A stretch of DNA of 64,000 nucleotides. Source: Blastococcus atacamensis. GTDB taxonomy: Bacteria > Actinomycetota > Actinomycetes > Mycobacteriales > Geodermatophilaceae. The notes beneath the pieces are model-generated. The model saw nothing but the letters and a program-made list of their open reading frames with translations. It made no database searches and had not been told where the DNA came from. Made by a program: the position numbers and the translations under genes. The DNA lies in NCBI RefSeq assembly GCF_002938425.1, contig NZ_POQU01000009.1, positions 1-64,000 on the forward strand. The letters are read 5' to 3'. Shown here piece after piece: positions 1 to 8,847 of this stretch. The first letter of the stretch is position 1. Each line of letters opens with the position of its first letter.

Positions 1-326
1 CCCGCGGTCACGCCCGGCCCCGCGCGTGACCGCGGGTCCGTCCACCGCGGCCATCCCCGGTCTCCGCCCCGACCGGAAGCCCGGCGTCCCGCAGCCGTCC
101 GCGCCGGGGGCGGGGTCGGCTCGACGTCGCTGCGCCGCCGGCTGAAGCCCGCGCGCTCGGCGGCGGCCGCGTCGCTCGCCCGTCGCTGCCGGATGCCGGT
201 GTCGTCGTCGTCGTCCAGGCGGCGTCGGCGGGCCTGCTGCCGGGCCGCGGACTCGACGCCGGCCTCGCGCAGGATCTCGGCGAGGGACCGCCCTCCTGTG
301 TCCGGGTTCCAGTCCGGTTCGGCCAT
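1..326 (-). CDS. Partial hypothetical protein, Rv0497-like position (N-terminus only)
   Basis: An open frame runs from the ATG at 326 to the window edge with no stop, giving about 108 residues of N-terminus. It begins MAEPDWNPDTGGRSLAEIL and becomes Arg- and Asp-rich with a run of five Asp near residue 40, then Pro/Arg/Gly-rich; no membrane segment is reached. Its ATG overlaps the ppx stop (TGATG), so it is probably translated from the same mRNA, downstream of ppx. In mycobacteria ppx (Rv0496) is followed by Rv0497, a conserved membrane protein with a charged N-terminus. The position matches, but the sequence alone does not prove orthology. Function unknown. Confidence 0.6.
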   Translation of the reverse strand, partial: MAEPDWNPDTGGRSLAEILREAGVESAARQQARRRRLDDDDDTGIRQRRASDAAAAERAGFSRRRSDVEPTPPPARTAAGRRASGRGGDRGWPRWTDPRSRAGPGVTA

Positions 327-1270
327 CACGCCCCTCCCAACGAGTCCAGCCTGCGGAGGATGACACCCTCGCGCAACGCCCACGGACCAATCCGCACGCA
401 CGGTACGTCCAGCGCACGCAGAGTTGCGGCAGCGACAACCGCTCCAGCGGGAACCTGGTGCGCACGGTCGGCCGAGACGCCGGGCAGCTCGGCCAGCGCG
501 GAGGACTCGATCCGCGACACGAACCCCACCACCTGGCCCAGGCCGACCGCGCTGAGCTGCCGCGGGGCACGCAGTCCGGCCGACGACGGGGCCGCGCCCG
601 CGAGCCGCGCGAGAGTGCGGAACGTCTTGCTGGTCGCCACCACCAGGTCCGGTGGCCCGAGGGCCGTGATCTTCTCCGCGGCGGGCGCCAGCAGCTCGTC
701 GGCGTGGTCGCCGAGCGCCTCGAGGGCGGCGAGATCGGGTCGGCCGCCGTCGCGGGCGGACGGCAGGAAGCGGCGGGTCATCCGACCCGCGCCCAGGGGC
801 AGGGAGAGCGCCACCTCGGGGTCCTCGTCGATTCCGGCCGCCAGCTCCAGGGAGCCGCCGCCGATGTCGAGGACCAGCAGCCGCCCGGCGCTCCAGCCGA
901 ACCAGCGGCGGACGGCGAGGAAGGTCAGCCGCGCCTCGTCCTCACCGTTGAGCACCTGCATCTCGACGCCGGTGCGCGCCCGGACCCGCTCGAGCACCTC
1001 CAGGCCGTTGGCCGCGTCGCGGATGGCGGAGGTCACCAGGGCCATGAACTCGTCGCAGCCCTGCTTCTCGGCCTGCTGGCGCGCCTCCTGGACCGCGGTG
1101 AGCAGCGACCTCTCCCCCGCCTTGGACAGCATCTCGTCCGGGCCGACGTGCTCGGCCAGCCGCAGCACCGACTTGTCGTCGTGCATGGGTGTCGGGTGGG
1201 CACCGCGGTGTGCGTCGACGACCAGCAGGTGCACCGTGTTCGAGCCGACGTCCAGCACACCGAGTCGCAT
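326..1270 (-). CDS. ppx: Ppx/GppA family exopolyphosphatase
   Basis: A 314-residue protein of the Ppx/GppA family, which hydrolyses inorganic polyphosphate or pppGpp in the cytoplasm. The ASKHA-type phosphate-binding loop DVGSNT is at residues 7-12 and the second glycine loop DIGGGSLEL at 135-143; NGEDEARL (108-115) supplies the family acidic residues. The length matches short actinobacterial Ppx enzymes (about 310-340) rather than the long E. coli form with an HD domain. The ATG at 1270 leaves the motif at the usual distance from the N-terminus. The stop overlaps the next gene. Location near senX3-regX3 and phoU fits phosphate/polyphosphate metabolism. Whether polyphosphate or pppGpp is preferred cannot be read from sequence. 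Confidence 0.9.
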   Translation of the reverse strand: MRLGVLDVGSNTVHLLVVDAHRGAHPTPMHDDKSVLRLAEHVGPDEMLSKAGERSLLTAVQEARQQAEKQGCDEFMALVTSAIRDAANGLEVLERVRARTGVEMQVLNGEDEARLTFLAVRRWFGWSAGRLLVLDIGGGSLELAAGIDEDPEVALSLPLGAGRMTRRFLPSARDGGRPDLAALEALGDHADELLAPAAEKITALGPPDLVVATSKTFRTLARLAGAAPSSAGLRAPRQLSAVGLGQVVGFVSRIESSALAELPGVSADRAHQVPAGAVVAAATLRALDVPCVRIGPWALREGVILRRLDSLGGA

Positions 1271-1482
1271 GGGGGCGATTCTGCCGGGTCAGCAGACCGC
1301 GCCGCTGGTCGCCACCGTCATCCACAGGACGGAGCGGACGTGGGACTCGTGGACCTGGCCGGCGAGGCGGAGCCGGCTCGGCGTACGGGCGGCACCGGAC
1401 AGGCACAGCCGGGCCGGGTGCTGCCCGACGGCGCGAACGGGGGTGGCCACGGGGAGCATGCTGGCAGACCTAGGCTGTACCG

Positions 1483-2295
1483 GTGGTGAACGAGCCCCCG
1501 GAGGAGGTCGCGCTGGACTTCCCCCGGGAGTGGGTGGAGTTCCCCGACCCGGCCGACCCCGAGCACGTCGTGCGGGCCGACCTGACCTGGCTGACCTCGG
1601 CCTGGACGTGCGTCTTCGGCCGCGGCTGCGCGGGCGTGGTCGAGGGGCGGCCGGACGACGGCTGCTGCAGCCACGGCGCCTTCTTCACCGACGAGGACGA
1701 CCTGGCGCGCGTCACGGCGGCCGTCGCGGACCTGAGCGACGAGGACTGGCAGCTGGCCCCCCTCGGACGCGGCGAGTGGACCGAGGAGGACAGCGCCGAC
1801 GACGCCGACGACGGCGTCCGGTCGCTGCGGACCCGCGTCGTGGACGGCGCGTGCGTGTTCCTCAACCGGCCAGGGTTCGCCGGTGGCACCGGCTGCGCGC
1901 TGCACGGGATGGCGCTGCGCACCGGCGTGCACCCGCTCACGACCAAGCCCGACGTCTGCTGGCAGCTGCCGGTCCGCCGGGAGCAGGAGCACGTGGACCG
2001 GCCCGACGGCACGAGGGTGCTGGTGTCGTCCATCGGGGAGTTCGACCGGCGCGGCTGGGGCCCTGGCGGGCACGACCTGCACTGGTGGTGCACCGGCTCG
2101 CCGACCGCGCACGTCGCCCCCGAGCCCCTGGTGGACACCTACGCCGCCGAGCTCCTCGCACTGCTCGGCGGGCCGGCCTACGCCGAGCTACGCCGGCTGA
2201 CCCAGCTCCGCCTCGACCAGGGGATGATCGCTCCCCATCCGGCCAGCCCCGAGCCGGTGCCCGTCCAGCTGCACCGGCGCCGCCCGGGCAGCTGA
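1483..2295 (+). CDS. Conserved actinobacterial protein of unknown function (Rv0495c-like)
   Basis: A 270-residue soluble protein with a Cys-rich patch (CVFGRGCAG then [11 protein letters not shown], residues about 43-67), suggesting metal or Fe-S binding, though no known binding family can be named. It lies divergent from ppx, as Rv0495c does in mycobacteria, and I regard it as the likely counterpart. The GTG at 1483 is preceded by TAGGCT at 1471-1476 with exactly six bases between, the geometry of a leaderless actinobacterial transcript; no Shine-Dalgarno is present. Its last 108 bases run antisense into the end of the GlxA-type regulator. No function is proposed. Confidence 0.85.
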   Translation: MVNEPPEEVALDFPREWVEFPDPADPEHVVRADLTWLTSAWTCVFGRGCAGVVEGRPDDGCCSHGAFFTDEDDLARVTAAVADLSDEDWQLAPLGRGEWTEEDSADDADDGVRSLRTRVVDGACVFLNRPGFAGGTGCALHGMALRTGVHPLTTKPDVCWQLPVRREQEHVDRPDGTRVLVSSIGEFDRRGWGPGGHDLHWWCTGSPTAHVAPEPLVDTYAAELLALLGGPAYAELRRLTQLRLDQGMIAPHPASPEPVPVQLHRRRPGS

Positions 2296-3270
2296 GACGG
2301 CGGCGCCGGAGCGGAAGGTCTGCCGGTAGGTCCGGGGCGAGACCCCGCGCCGCCGGGAGAACTGCTCGCGCAGGCCGGCGGCGGTGCCGAAGCCGACGAG
2401 CCGGGCGATCTCCTCGATCGAGGCGTCGCTGTTCTCCAGCAGCTCCTCGGCCGCCGCCAGTCGCTGGCCGAGCAGCCAGGCGTGCGGCGTGGTGCCTGTG
2501 GTGGCCTTGAACCGCCGGGCGAAGCTGCGCGAGCTCATCAGGGCCCGCCGGGCGAGGACATCGACCGAGATGTCCTGCGCCAGGTGCTTCTGCGCCCAGT
2601 CCAGCACCGCGCCCAGCCGGTCGTCCTCGCACGCGGCGACCGGGGCGTCGATGAACTGCGCCTGCCCGCCGTCGCGGTGCGCCGGCACGACCATCTCCCG
2701 GGCCAGGGAGTTCGCCGCGTTCGCCCCCCACTCGCGGCGGACCAGATGCAGCAGGGCGTCCACCCCCGCCGCGGTGCCGGCACCGGTGATGATCCGGCCG
2801 TTGTCGACGTAGAGCACCGACGGGTCCACCTCCAGCTGCGGGTACCGCACGGCCAGCTCCCCCGCCCACTTCCAGTGGGTGGTGACGCGCATGCCCTCCA
2901 GCAGTCCGGCCGCGGCGAGCACGAAGACGCCGGTGCAGTGGCTGACCAGCTGGGCGCCGCGGGCGTGCGCCCGGCGCAGGGCGTCGAGCAGCAGCGGTGA
3001 GGGCTGCTCCTCGAAGTCCTCCCACGCGGTGATCAGCAGGATGTCGGATCGCTCCACCCGCTCCAGCCCGTGCTCCACGAGCACCCCGATGCCGGTGTCG
3101 GTGCGCAGGACGCCTGGCTCCTCGGCGGCTATCCCGAAGTCGAACCGCGGAAGGCCCAGCCGGGTGCGCTCGTAGCCGAAGACCTCGTTGCACACGCCCA
3201 GGCCGAAGGCGGCCACCAGCCGGTCGGCGAGGACGACGGTGACGACCAGGGGACGGTCCGGGAGCGGCAT
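2188..3270 (-). CDS. GlxA-type AraC family transcriptional regulator (DJ-1/PfpI sensor plus HTH)
   Basis: 360 residues. Residues 1-190 form a DJ-1/PfpI-like domain, with a conserved Cys region ([16 protein letters not shown] near residues 110-125). Residues 225-325 carry two AraC-type helix-turn-helices ([12 protein letters not shown] and [20 protein letters not shown]). This architecture is typical of GlxA regulators, cytoplasmic DNA-binding proteins that sense small metabolites. The C-terminal tail of about 40 residues after the HTH is poorly conserved in type and is encoded antisense to the end of the 1483-2295 gene. No obvious target lies beside it; both neighbours point the other way. 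The ligand is unknown. Confidence 0.85.
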   Translation of the reverse strand: MPLPDRPLVVTVVLADRLVAAFGLGVCNEVFGYERTRLGLPRFDFGIAAEEPGVLRTDTGIGVLVEHGLERVERSDILLITAWEDFEEQPSPLLLDALRRAHARGAQLVSHCTGVFVLAAAGLLEGMRVTTHWKWAGELAVRYPQLEVDPSVLYVDNGRIITGAGTAAGVDALLHLVRREWGANAANSLAREMVVPAHRDGGQAQFIDAPVAACEDDRLGAVLDWAQKHLAQDISVDVLARRALMSSRSFARRFKATTGTTPHAWLLGQRLAAAEELLENSDASIEEIARLVGFGTAAGLREQFSRRRGVSPRTYRQTFRSGAAVSAARAAPVQLDGHRLGAGRMGSDHPLVEAELGQPA

Positions 3271-3351
3271 GGCGGCATCATGGCAGAAAACCGGCGGTAG
3301 CGGTCAGTCCTGCCACTCGTCCGCCGACCGCACCCGGGCCAGGCTGCACCC

Positions 3352-3579
3352 ATGTTGCTGATCACCTGCCCCGTCACCCGCACCGACGAGCTGGTTCCCG
3401 ACCGGCGCATCCGATCGGTCACCAACCACCCGACGCACATCGCGCTGCACGTCGACTGCCCGGCCTGCGGCACCGTCCACGTGTTCCGCACCGGACGCCG
3501 GTGGGACGCGACCCGCGCGGCACGGGCGGCTGCTCCGAGCCCTGTCGCTCGCCGTGCGGAGCAGTCCGTCCCGGCCTAG
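3352..3579 (+). CDS. Small hypothetical protein with CPACG motif
   Basis: 75 residues starting MLLITCPVTRT. The middle contains HVDCPACGTVHVF, a CxxC knuckle with a further Cys near the N-terminus (residue 6), as in small zinc-ribbon proteins. The last 20 residues are Ala/Arg-rich. There is no good Shine-Dalgarno before the ATG. Divergent from the GlxA-type regulator, 81 bases away. I do not recognise a family; an unannotated zinc-binding small protein is the best reading, and the chance that it is a spurious high-GC frame is not negligible. Confidence 0.55.
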   Translation: MLLITCPVTRTDELVPDRRIRSVTNHPTHIALHVDCPACGTVHVFRTGRRWDATRAARAAAPSPVARRAEQSVPA

Positions 3580-3589
3580 GCTCGAACAC

Positions 3590-3790
3590 ATGAGCGAATC
3601 CACCGACAACACCGCGCCCGCCGCGTCCCCCGAGAAGAACCCGGCCGACTGGGTCACCGGCGACGAACCGGCCACCGGTGCCCAGAAGAGCTACCTGGAG
3701 ACCCTCGCCCGTCAGTCCGACGAGGACGTGGACCCCGACCAGCTCACCAAGGCGGAGGCCTCGCAGAAGATCGACGACCTGAAGAACTGA
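3590..3790 (+). CDS. DUF3072 family small acidic protein
   Basis: 66 residues, acidic and hydrophilic, ending QLTKAEASQKIDDLKN. The central ATGAQKSYLETLARQ and the C-terminal Lys/Asp segment are characteristic of DUF3072 proteins, small actinobacterial proteins of unknown role. The ATG at 3590 is chosen over a GTG 36 bases upstream because TAGGCT (3577-3582) sits seven bases before it, a leaderless promoter geometry. That -10 box includes the stop codon of the preceding gene. The gene converges on regX3 with four bases between the stops. Confidence 0.8.
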   Translation: MSESTDNTAPAASPEKNPADWVTGDEPATGAQKSYLETLARQSDEDVDPDQLTKAEASQKIDDLKN

Positions 3791-3794
3791 GCCG

Positions 3795-4481
3795 TCAGGC
3801 CTCGAGCTTGTAGCCCAGGCCCCGCACCGTCAGCAGGTACGTCGGGTTGGCGGGGTCGGGCTCGAGCTTGGCCCGCAGCCGCTTGACGTGGACGTCGAGG
3901 GTCTTGGTGTCACCCACGTAGTCCGATCCCCACACGCGGTCGATCAGCTGCGATCGGGTGAGCACCCGGCCCGCGTTGCGCATCAGGAACTCCAGCAGGT
4001 CGAACTCCTTCAGAGGCAGCGCCACCTGCTGGCCGTCGACCGCGACGACGTGCCGCTCGACGTCCATCCGCACCGGGCCCGCCGTGAGCACGCCGTCCGA
4101 GGGCGAGGGCTCCGCGGTCTCACCGCGGCGGCGCAGCACCGCGCGGATGCGGGCGACCAGCTCGCGGGCCGAGTACGGCTTGGTCACGTAGTCGTCGGCG
4201 CCGAGCTCCAGGCCCACGACCTTGTCGATCTCGCTGTCCTTGGCCGTCAGCATGATGATCGGCACGTTGCCGCGGGACCGCAGCGCCCGGCACACCTCGG
4301 TGCCGGACAGGCCGGGCAGCATGAGGTCCAGGAGCACGATGTCGACTCCGCCGCGGTCGAACTCGGCGAGGGCGTCGGGCCCGGTCGCGGCGACGACCGG
4401 GTCGAAACCCTCCCGGCCCAGCATGTAGGACAGCGCGTCGGAGAAGGACTCCTCGTCCTCGACGACCAGCACTCGGGTCAT
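3795..4481 (-). CDS. regX3: RegX3-type phosphate response regulator
   Basis: 228-residue OmpR-family regulator. The receiver domain has acidic residues at 9-10, the phosphoacceptor Asp at 52 (LLDLMLPG) and Lys in VTKPYSAREL near residue 101. The winged helix occupies about residues 130-225 (KEFDLLEFLMRNAGRVLTR; DVHVKRLRAKLE). It is downstream of and overlaps the sensor kinase gene by ATGA. In actinobacteria SenX3-RegX3 responds to phosphate limitation and controls pst and alkaline phosphatase genes. The GTTCACC repeats found in this window upstream of phoU/senX3, pstS1 and pstS2 are the expected binding sites. Confidence 0.93.
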   Translation of the reverse strand: MTRVLVVEDEESFSDALSYMLGREGFDPVVAATGPDALAEFDRGGVDIVLLDLMLPGLSGTEVCRALRSRGNVPIIMLTAKDSEIDKVVGLELGADDYVTKPYSARELVARIRAVLRRRGETAEPSPSDGVLTAGPVRMDVERHVVAVDGQQVALPLKEFDLLEFLMRNAGRVLTRSQLIDRVWGSDYVGDTKTLDVHVKRLRAKLEPDPANPTYLLTVRGLGYKLEA

Positions 4482-5683
4482 GAACGCTCGTTCTCCAGGG
4501 TCTGAGGAGCGGGGGCGGATCGGGGTCCGGCGACCGGAGGGTCCACCGGGCCGGCGAGCGGGATGCGCAGGGTGAACGTGGAGCCGAGCCCCTCCTCGCT
4601 CCACACGCTCACCGAGCCGCCGTGGTTGCTGGCGACGTGCTTGACGATGGCCAGCCCGAGGCCGGTGCCACCGGTGCTGCTGGCCCGCGACTGGTCCACA
4701 CGGTAGAAGCGCTCGAAGACGCGCTGCCGGTCGGCGCGCGGGATGCCGATCCCGCTGTCGGTGACGGCGATCTCCGCGAAACCCGAGCGGGCCCGGGCCC
4801 CGACGGCGATCCTGCTCTCCCCGGCGCTGTAGGCGACGGCGTTGGCCAGCAGGTTCGTGACGGCGGTGGCCAGCTGGCTCTCCACGCCGCGCACCACGAG
4901 GCCCGGCTGCCCGCCGACGACGATGTCGAGCTTCTTCGCCCGCGCCGCGGTGCGGGTGCGGTCCACCGCCTCGGCGAGCACCCGGTCGACGTCCACCGGG
5001 CGCAGCTCGGGCAGCGGCTCCCCGCCCTGGAGACGGGAGAGGTCGATCAGCTCGCGCACCAGCCGGCCGAGACGGTCGGCCTCCACCGCGATCCGCCCGG
5101 CGAACCGCTGCACCGCCTCCGGGTCGTCCGCCGCCCCCTCGATCGCCTCGGCGAGCAGGGCGAGCGCACCGACCGGCGTCTTGAGCTCGTGGCCGACGTT
5201 GGCCACGAAGTCGCGGCGCACAGCCTCGACGCGACGCGCCTCGGTGACGTCCTGGAGCACGAGGGCGACCGGTCCCGGGCGGGCGACCGTGCCGCTGTCC
5301 AGGCGCACCCCGTGCACGCCGACGAGGCGGGGCCCGGAACCCACCAGGTCACCGGGCAGGCGGACGTCGACCCGGGAGCTGCCGCCGCGGCGCACGTCGT
5401 GGGAGACCGCCAGCAGTTCGGGGACGAGCAGCCGGTCGCCGCGCACGATCCCCAGGGCCCGGGCGGCCGGGTTGGCGAGCAGCACGGAGTCGTCGGTCGC
5501 CACGAACACGATCGCCGGGTCGATGAGGTCGACCAGGCGCCGGGTCAGGGCCGCCTCGGGCGCCGGCGATCCCGGGTCGTCGCCGGAGAACCGCCCCAGG
5601 TCGGGGCGGGAACGGATGATGACGGTCGCGGCCACCACCCCACCGAGGAGGAGGCCGACCACCAGGGCGACCAGCGGACTCAC
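4478..5683 (-). CDS. senX3: SenX3-type phosphate sensor histidine kinase
   Basis: 401 residues. One membrane helix (residues 3-24), a PAS-like domain (45-150), then HisKA with phosphoacceptor His165 in NVGHELKTP, and a HATPase_c domain with N box TNLLANAV, G1 DSGIGIP and G2 GTGLGLAIVKHV. The single N-terminal helix and lack of a large extracellular domain match mycobacterial SenX3, which senses phosphate indirectly through the Pst transporter and PhoU. It is transcribed with regX3 (ATGA overlap) and divergently from phoU; the shared 168-base region holds three GTTCACC PHO boxes, implying autoregulation. Confidence 0.93.
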   Translation of the reverse strand: MSPLVALVVGLLLGGVVAATVIIRSRPDLGRFSGDDPGSPAPEAALTRRLVDLIDPAIVFVATDDSVLLANPAARALGIVRGDRLLVPELLAVSHDVRRGGSSRVDVRLPGDLVGSGPRLVGVHGVRLDSGTVARPGPVALVLQDVTEARRVEAVRRDFVANVGHELKTPVGALALLAEAIEGAADDPEAVQRFAGRIAVEADRLGRLVRELIDLSRLQGGEPLPELRPVDVDRVLAEAVDRTRTAARAKKLDIVVGGQPGLVVRGVESQLATAVTNLLANAVAYSAGESRIAVGARARSGFAEIAVTDSGIGIPRADRQRVFERFYRVDQSRASSTGGTGLGLAIVKHVASNHGGSVSVWSEEGLGSTFTLRIPLAGPVDPPVAGPRSAPAPQTLENERS

Positions 5684-5732
5684 GCGCCAGATGCTAGGTG
5701 TGGAACGGCTCCGGGCGCGTCATCCCGGAAGG

Positions 5733-5784
5733 GTTCACCGCCCGGACGGGTCAGTGTTCACCGTGGGATGGGGGCTCGTTCACC
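5733..5784 (+). promoter_or_regulatory. PHO box array between senX3 and phoU
   Basis: Three exact GTTCACC heptamers start at 5733, 5756 and 5778, that is 23 and 22 bases apart, close to two 11-base steps. GTTCACC direct repeats at 11-base spacing are the known target of actinobacterial phosphate regulators (PhoP, RegX3). The array sits in the divergent region, so it could control phoU to the right and senX3-regX3 to the left. Confidence 0.8.
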
Positions 5785-5851
5785 TGGCGGCGACCGAACC
5801 GCTCCCGGCCGCGCCTAGCGTCGTCCGAGGACACCGACGAGAGGGACCACC

Positions 5852-6511
5852 GTGCGCGACAACTACCACGAGGAACTCGACGACATCAACGCCTGCCTGG
5901 TGGAGATGGCGAACGCGGTCGGCTCGCAGATGAGCACGGCCACCACCGCGCTCCTCGACGCCGACGTCGAGCTGGCCGACCGGGTGATCGCCGGCGACGA
6001 CGCGATCGACGCGACCCGCGAGAGCATCGAGCAGCGGACCTTCACCCTGCTGGCTCGCCAGCAGCCGGTCGCGGGAGACCTGCGCACGATCACGACGGCG
6101 ATGCGCATCGTGAGCGACCTGGAGCGGATGGGCGACCTCGCCGCGCACATCGCGAAGGTGGCGCGCATGCGGTTCCCCGACCACGCGGTGCCCCAGGAGG
6201 TGCGACCGGCGTTCCTCGAGGCCGGGAACGTGGCGGAGCTGCTCATCACCAAGACCGCGACGGTCATCGCCAAGCGCGACATCGAGGCCGCCCGCGAGCT
6301 CGAGACCGACGACGACGCCATGGACCGCATCCACAGCGGGCTCTTCCGCCAGCTGCTCAGCGACACCTGGCCGCACGGCATCGAGTCGGCCATCGACATC
6401 ACGCTGCTCGGCCGCTACTACGAGCGCTTCGCCGACCACGCGGTCAGCGTCGCCCGCCGGGTCTGCTACCTCGTCACCGGCGAGCGCTACGTCACCGGGC
6501 AGGCCGGCTGA
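5852..6511 (+). CDS. phoU: Phosphate transport regulator PhoU
   Basis: 219 residues made of two repeated three-helix bundles, the PhoU fold. The repeats carry the expected acidic metal-binding helices (DLERMGDLAAHIAK near residue 89 and YYERFADHAVSVARR near 188). PhoU links the PstSCAB transporter to the phosphate sensor kinase and keeps the regulon off when phosphate is plentiful. The start is the GTG at 5852, after GAGAGGGACC. It is divergent from senX3, not in the pst operon, which lies about 52 kb away in this window. PHO boxes lie 70-120 bases upstream. Confidence 0.93.
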   Translation: MRDNYHEELDDINACLVEMANAVGSQMSTATTALLDADVELADRVIAGDDAIDATRESIEQRTFTLLARQQPVAGDLRTITTAMRIVSDLERMGDLAAHIAKVARMRFPDHAVPQEVRPAFLEAGNVAELLITKTATVIAKRDIEAARELETDDDAMDRIHSGLFRQLLSDTWPHGIESAIDITLLGRYYERFADHAVSVARRVCYLVTGERYVTGQAG

Positions 6512-6644
6512 CCCGGTCGTCCTCCGGACCCCGGCCACGTGCCGTACCCCCTTGCGGCGCTGAGCCCCTCCCTGGCGCCTCAGGGGACCCGCCGGGCCCC
6601 GTTCGGCACAGCGCCTCGCGGGGGGCGGCTGCAGCGCTTCCTCG

Positions 6645-6661
6645 GGGGCCCTCCGGGCCCC
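6645..6661. terminator. Hairpin between convergent phoU and gpm
   Basis: GGGGCCC, loop TCC, GGGCCCC: a perfect seven-base-pair stem lying just beyond the gpm stop codon and 134 bases past phoU. There is no T-run, as is usual for actinobacterial intrinsic terminators. Confidence 0.45.
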
Positions 6662-6664
6662 TCG

Positions 6665-7432
6665 TCAGCGCTTGCCCTGGTTCTTGACAGCCTCGATGGC
6701 GGCCGCCGCGGCGTCGGGGTCGAGGTACTGCCCACCGGGGTTGGTGGGCCGCAGGTCGGCGTCGAGGTCGTAGCGCAGGGGCACGCCGGTCGGGATGTTG
6801 AGCCCGACCACCTCGTCGTCGCCCATCCCGTCCAGGTGCTTCACCAGGGCACGGAGGCTGTTGCCGTGCGCGGCCACCAGCACGGTCTTCCCGGCACGCA
6901 GGTCCGGCACGATCGCGTCGTACCAGTAGGGCAGCATCCGGACGACGACGTCCTTGAGGCACTCGGTGGCCGGCCGGGCCTCCGGCGGCAGGAAGGCGTA
7001 GCGCACGTCGGCGTCCTGCGAGAACTCGTCGCCGGGCGCGATCGGCGGCGGCGGGGTGTCGTAGGAACGGCGCCAGATCATGAACTGCTCCTCGCCGTAC
7101 TCGGCGAGGGTGGCGGCCTTGTCCTTGCCCTGCAGGGCGCCGTAGTGCCGCTCGTTGAGCCGCCACGAGCGCTTGACCGGGATCCACTGCCGGTCGGCGG
7201 CGGCCAGCGCGAGCTCCGCGGTGGTGATCGCCCGCTTCATCAGCGAGGTGTGCAGCACGTCGGGGAGCAGGCCGTTCTCGGCCAGCAGCTCGCCGCCGCG
7301 GGCGGCCTCGGCACGCCCCTTCTCCGAGAGCGGCACGTCCACCCAGCCGGTGAAGAGGTTGGCCTTGTTCCACTCGCTCTCGCCGTGGCGGAGCAGCACC
7401 AGCGTTCCCGTCGACGTCGTCACGGCGATCAT
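6665..7432 (-). CDS. gpmA: 2,3-bisphosphoglycerate-dependent phosphoglycerate mutase
   Basis: 255 residues, the normal length for dPGM. The catalytic phospho-His16 lies in [24 protein letters not shown] supplies the active-site Glu and substrate contacts, and the second catalytic His is in [13 protein letters not shown]. It interconverts 3- and 2-phosphoglycerate in glycolysis and gluconeogenesis. The ATG at 7432 is taken; a GTG three codons later is an alternative. In M. tuberculosis gpm1 (Rv0489) also neighbours senX3-regX3, so the order is conserved. The stop is followed by a short GC-rich hairpin. Confidence 0.93.
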   Translation of the reverse strand: MIAVTTSTGTLVLLRHGESEWNKANLFTGWVDVPLSEKGRAEAARGGELLAENGLLPDVLHTSLMKRAITTAELALAAADRQWIPVKRSWRLNERHYGALQGKDKAATLAEYGEEQFMIWRRSYDTPPPPIAPGDEFSQDADVRYAFLPPEARPATECLKDVVVRMLPYWYDAIVPDLRAGKTVLVAAHGNSLRALVKHLDGMGDDEVVGLNIPTGVPLRYDLDADLRPTNPGGQYLDPDAAAAAIEAVKNQGKR

Positions 7433-7467
7433 CCTGCCCGACGGCGTCCGCGCAGGCAGCAGTGCCG

Positions 7468-8739
7468 TCAGGCGAGCGCCATCTCCCGCTCGCCGTCGCG
7501 CGCCCGGCGCACCGCCGCGGCCACGACCTGAGCGGCCTCCCGCAGCTGGTCGTCGGTGTGGGTCGCCATGACGGTCAACCGGAGCACGCCCTTCCCGCGG
7601 GGGACGGCAGGGTAGGCCACGGCGTTGATGTAGACGCCGTCGTCGAAGCAGGCCCGCCAGGCTCCCGCGGTGACCTCCTCGCTCCCGGTGAGGACGGCGA
7701 GAACCGCGCCGCGGCCGGGAACCGGCGTCGCCCCTGCCTCCGCCAGCGCGGTGCGCAGCAGCTCGCCGTTGCGCTGGAGGCGCGCCACCCGCTCGGGCTC
7801 GGCGCGCAGGATCCGCAGCGACGCCAGGGCCGCGGCCACCGATGCCGGGTCGTTGGCCGCGCTGAACACGTAGGGCATGGCACCGGCGCGGATGCCGTCG
7901 GCGGCGGCCCGTGAGGTCATGGCGGCGCCGCCGACGCTGGCCAGCGACTTGCTGAGGGCGACCGTGACCGCGTCCACCCGGGACAGCACGCCGAGCTGCT
8001 CCCCCGCCCCGCGCCCTCCGGCACCGAGGACGCCCAGGCCGTGCGCCTCGTCGACGACGAGCCGGGCGCCGTAGCGGTCGCACAGCGGCACGATCGCGTC
8101 CAGCGGCGCGAGCTCGCCGGTCATCGAGTAGACGCCGTCCACGACGACCACGGCACCGGCGCGCGCATCGAGCCGCTCCAGCCGGGCGGTCAGGGAGTCG
8201 AGGTCGTTGTGCCGCCAGCGCACGACGGTCCCCCGGCTGGCCGCGGCGGCCGCGTGCAGGCTCGCGTGCACGTGGGCGTCGACCAGCAGCGCGTCCTCGG
8301 GGCCGCAGACGGTGGACAGCAGCGCGAGGTTCGCGTTGACGCCCGACGAGGTGAGGACCGCCGCCTCGGTGCCGTAGTGGTCGGCCAGTTCGGCCTCCAG
8401 CTCCAGGTGCAGCGCGGTGGTGCCGTTGAGGACCCGGCTGCCCGAGGCGGAGGTGCCGTACTTCCGCAGCGCGGCCGTGGCCGCCTCGACGACCCGCGGA
8501 TCACCGGCCAGGCCGAGGTAGTTGCCGGTGCCCAGGTTGATCCGCGAGCGGCCGTCGGCGTACGTGGTGACCGGCAGCGGCGCTCCGCCGGTGGGCACGG
8601 CGTGGGTCGCGGCACCCGCGTCGCTGTGCTCGCGCAGCAGGGCGGCCAGCGGATTCTCCAGCAGCGGAGCGAACGCGTCGCGGCGCCCACGGAAGGTTCC
8701 GGACGGGTCGGGACGGGTGGCGGCCAGGCCGTCGCTCAC
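7468..8739 (-). CDS. BioF/KBL-family PLP-dependent alpha-oxoamine synthase-like aminotransferase
   Basis: 423 residues, fold type I PLP enzyme. The signature [13 protein letters not shown] (PLP pyridine Asp and His) and the Schiff-base Lys in [11 protein letters not shown] identify the alpha-oxoamine synthase group (8-amino-7-oxononanoate synthase, 2-amino-3-ketobutyrate CoA ligase, serine palmitoyltransferase), which condense an amino acid with an acyl thioester. GTG at 8739 is chosen because GGGAGAACAG precedes it; an earlier ATG adds 26 unlikely residues. The genes around it are not biotin genes, so the acyl donor and product are unknown. It lies downstream of mshA-ybjN-MFS in the same direction. 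Confidence 0.8.
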   Translation of the reverse strand: MSDGLAATRPDPSGTFRGRRDAFAPLLENPLAALLREHSDAGAATHAVPTGGAPLPVTTYADGRSRINLGTGNYLGLAGDPRVVEAATAALRKYGTSASGSRVLNGTTALHLELEAELADHYGTEAAVLTSSGVNANLALLSTVCGPEDALLVDAHVHASLHAAAAASRGTVVRWRHNDLDSLTARLERLDARAGAVVVVDGVYSMTGELAPLDAIVPLCDRYGARLVVDEAHGLGVLGAGGRGAGEQLGVLSRVDAVTVALSKSLASVGGAAMTSRAAADGIRAGAMPYVFSAANDPASVAAALASLRILRAEPERVARLQRNGELLRTALAEAGATPVPGRGAVLAVLTGSEEVTAGAWRACFDDGVYINAVAYPAVPRGKGVLRLTVMATHTDDQLREAAQVVAAAVRRARDGEREMALA

Positions 8740-8815
8740 AGCTGTTCTCCCACGATCCGCCCCGCGCGAGTTCCCCTCCCCCACGCGGTGACCCAGCAAG
8801 CCTGTGCAGAACGTC

Positions 8816-8842
8816 ACGGAGCGTCGACACTGCGCGCTCCGT
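8816..8842. terminator. Hairpin downstream of the MFS gene
   Basis: ACGGAGCG (8816-8823) pairs perfectly with CGCTCCGT (8835-8842) across an 11-base loop, between the end of the MFS gene and the start of the next gene on the minus strand. It may end the mshA-operon transcript; no T-run. Confidence 0.4.
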
Positions 8843-8847
8843 TCACC

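Noticed and set aside
360-2510. 716-codon plus-strand frame antisense to ppx
   Set aside because: Arg/Ala/Pro/Ser-rich low-complexity translation, typical shadow frame of high-GC DNA; the opposite strand encodes a clear Ppx.
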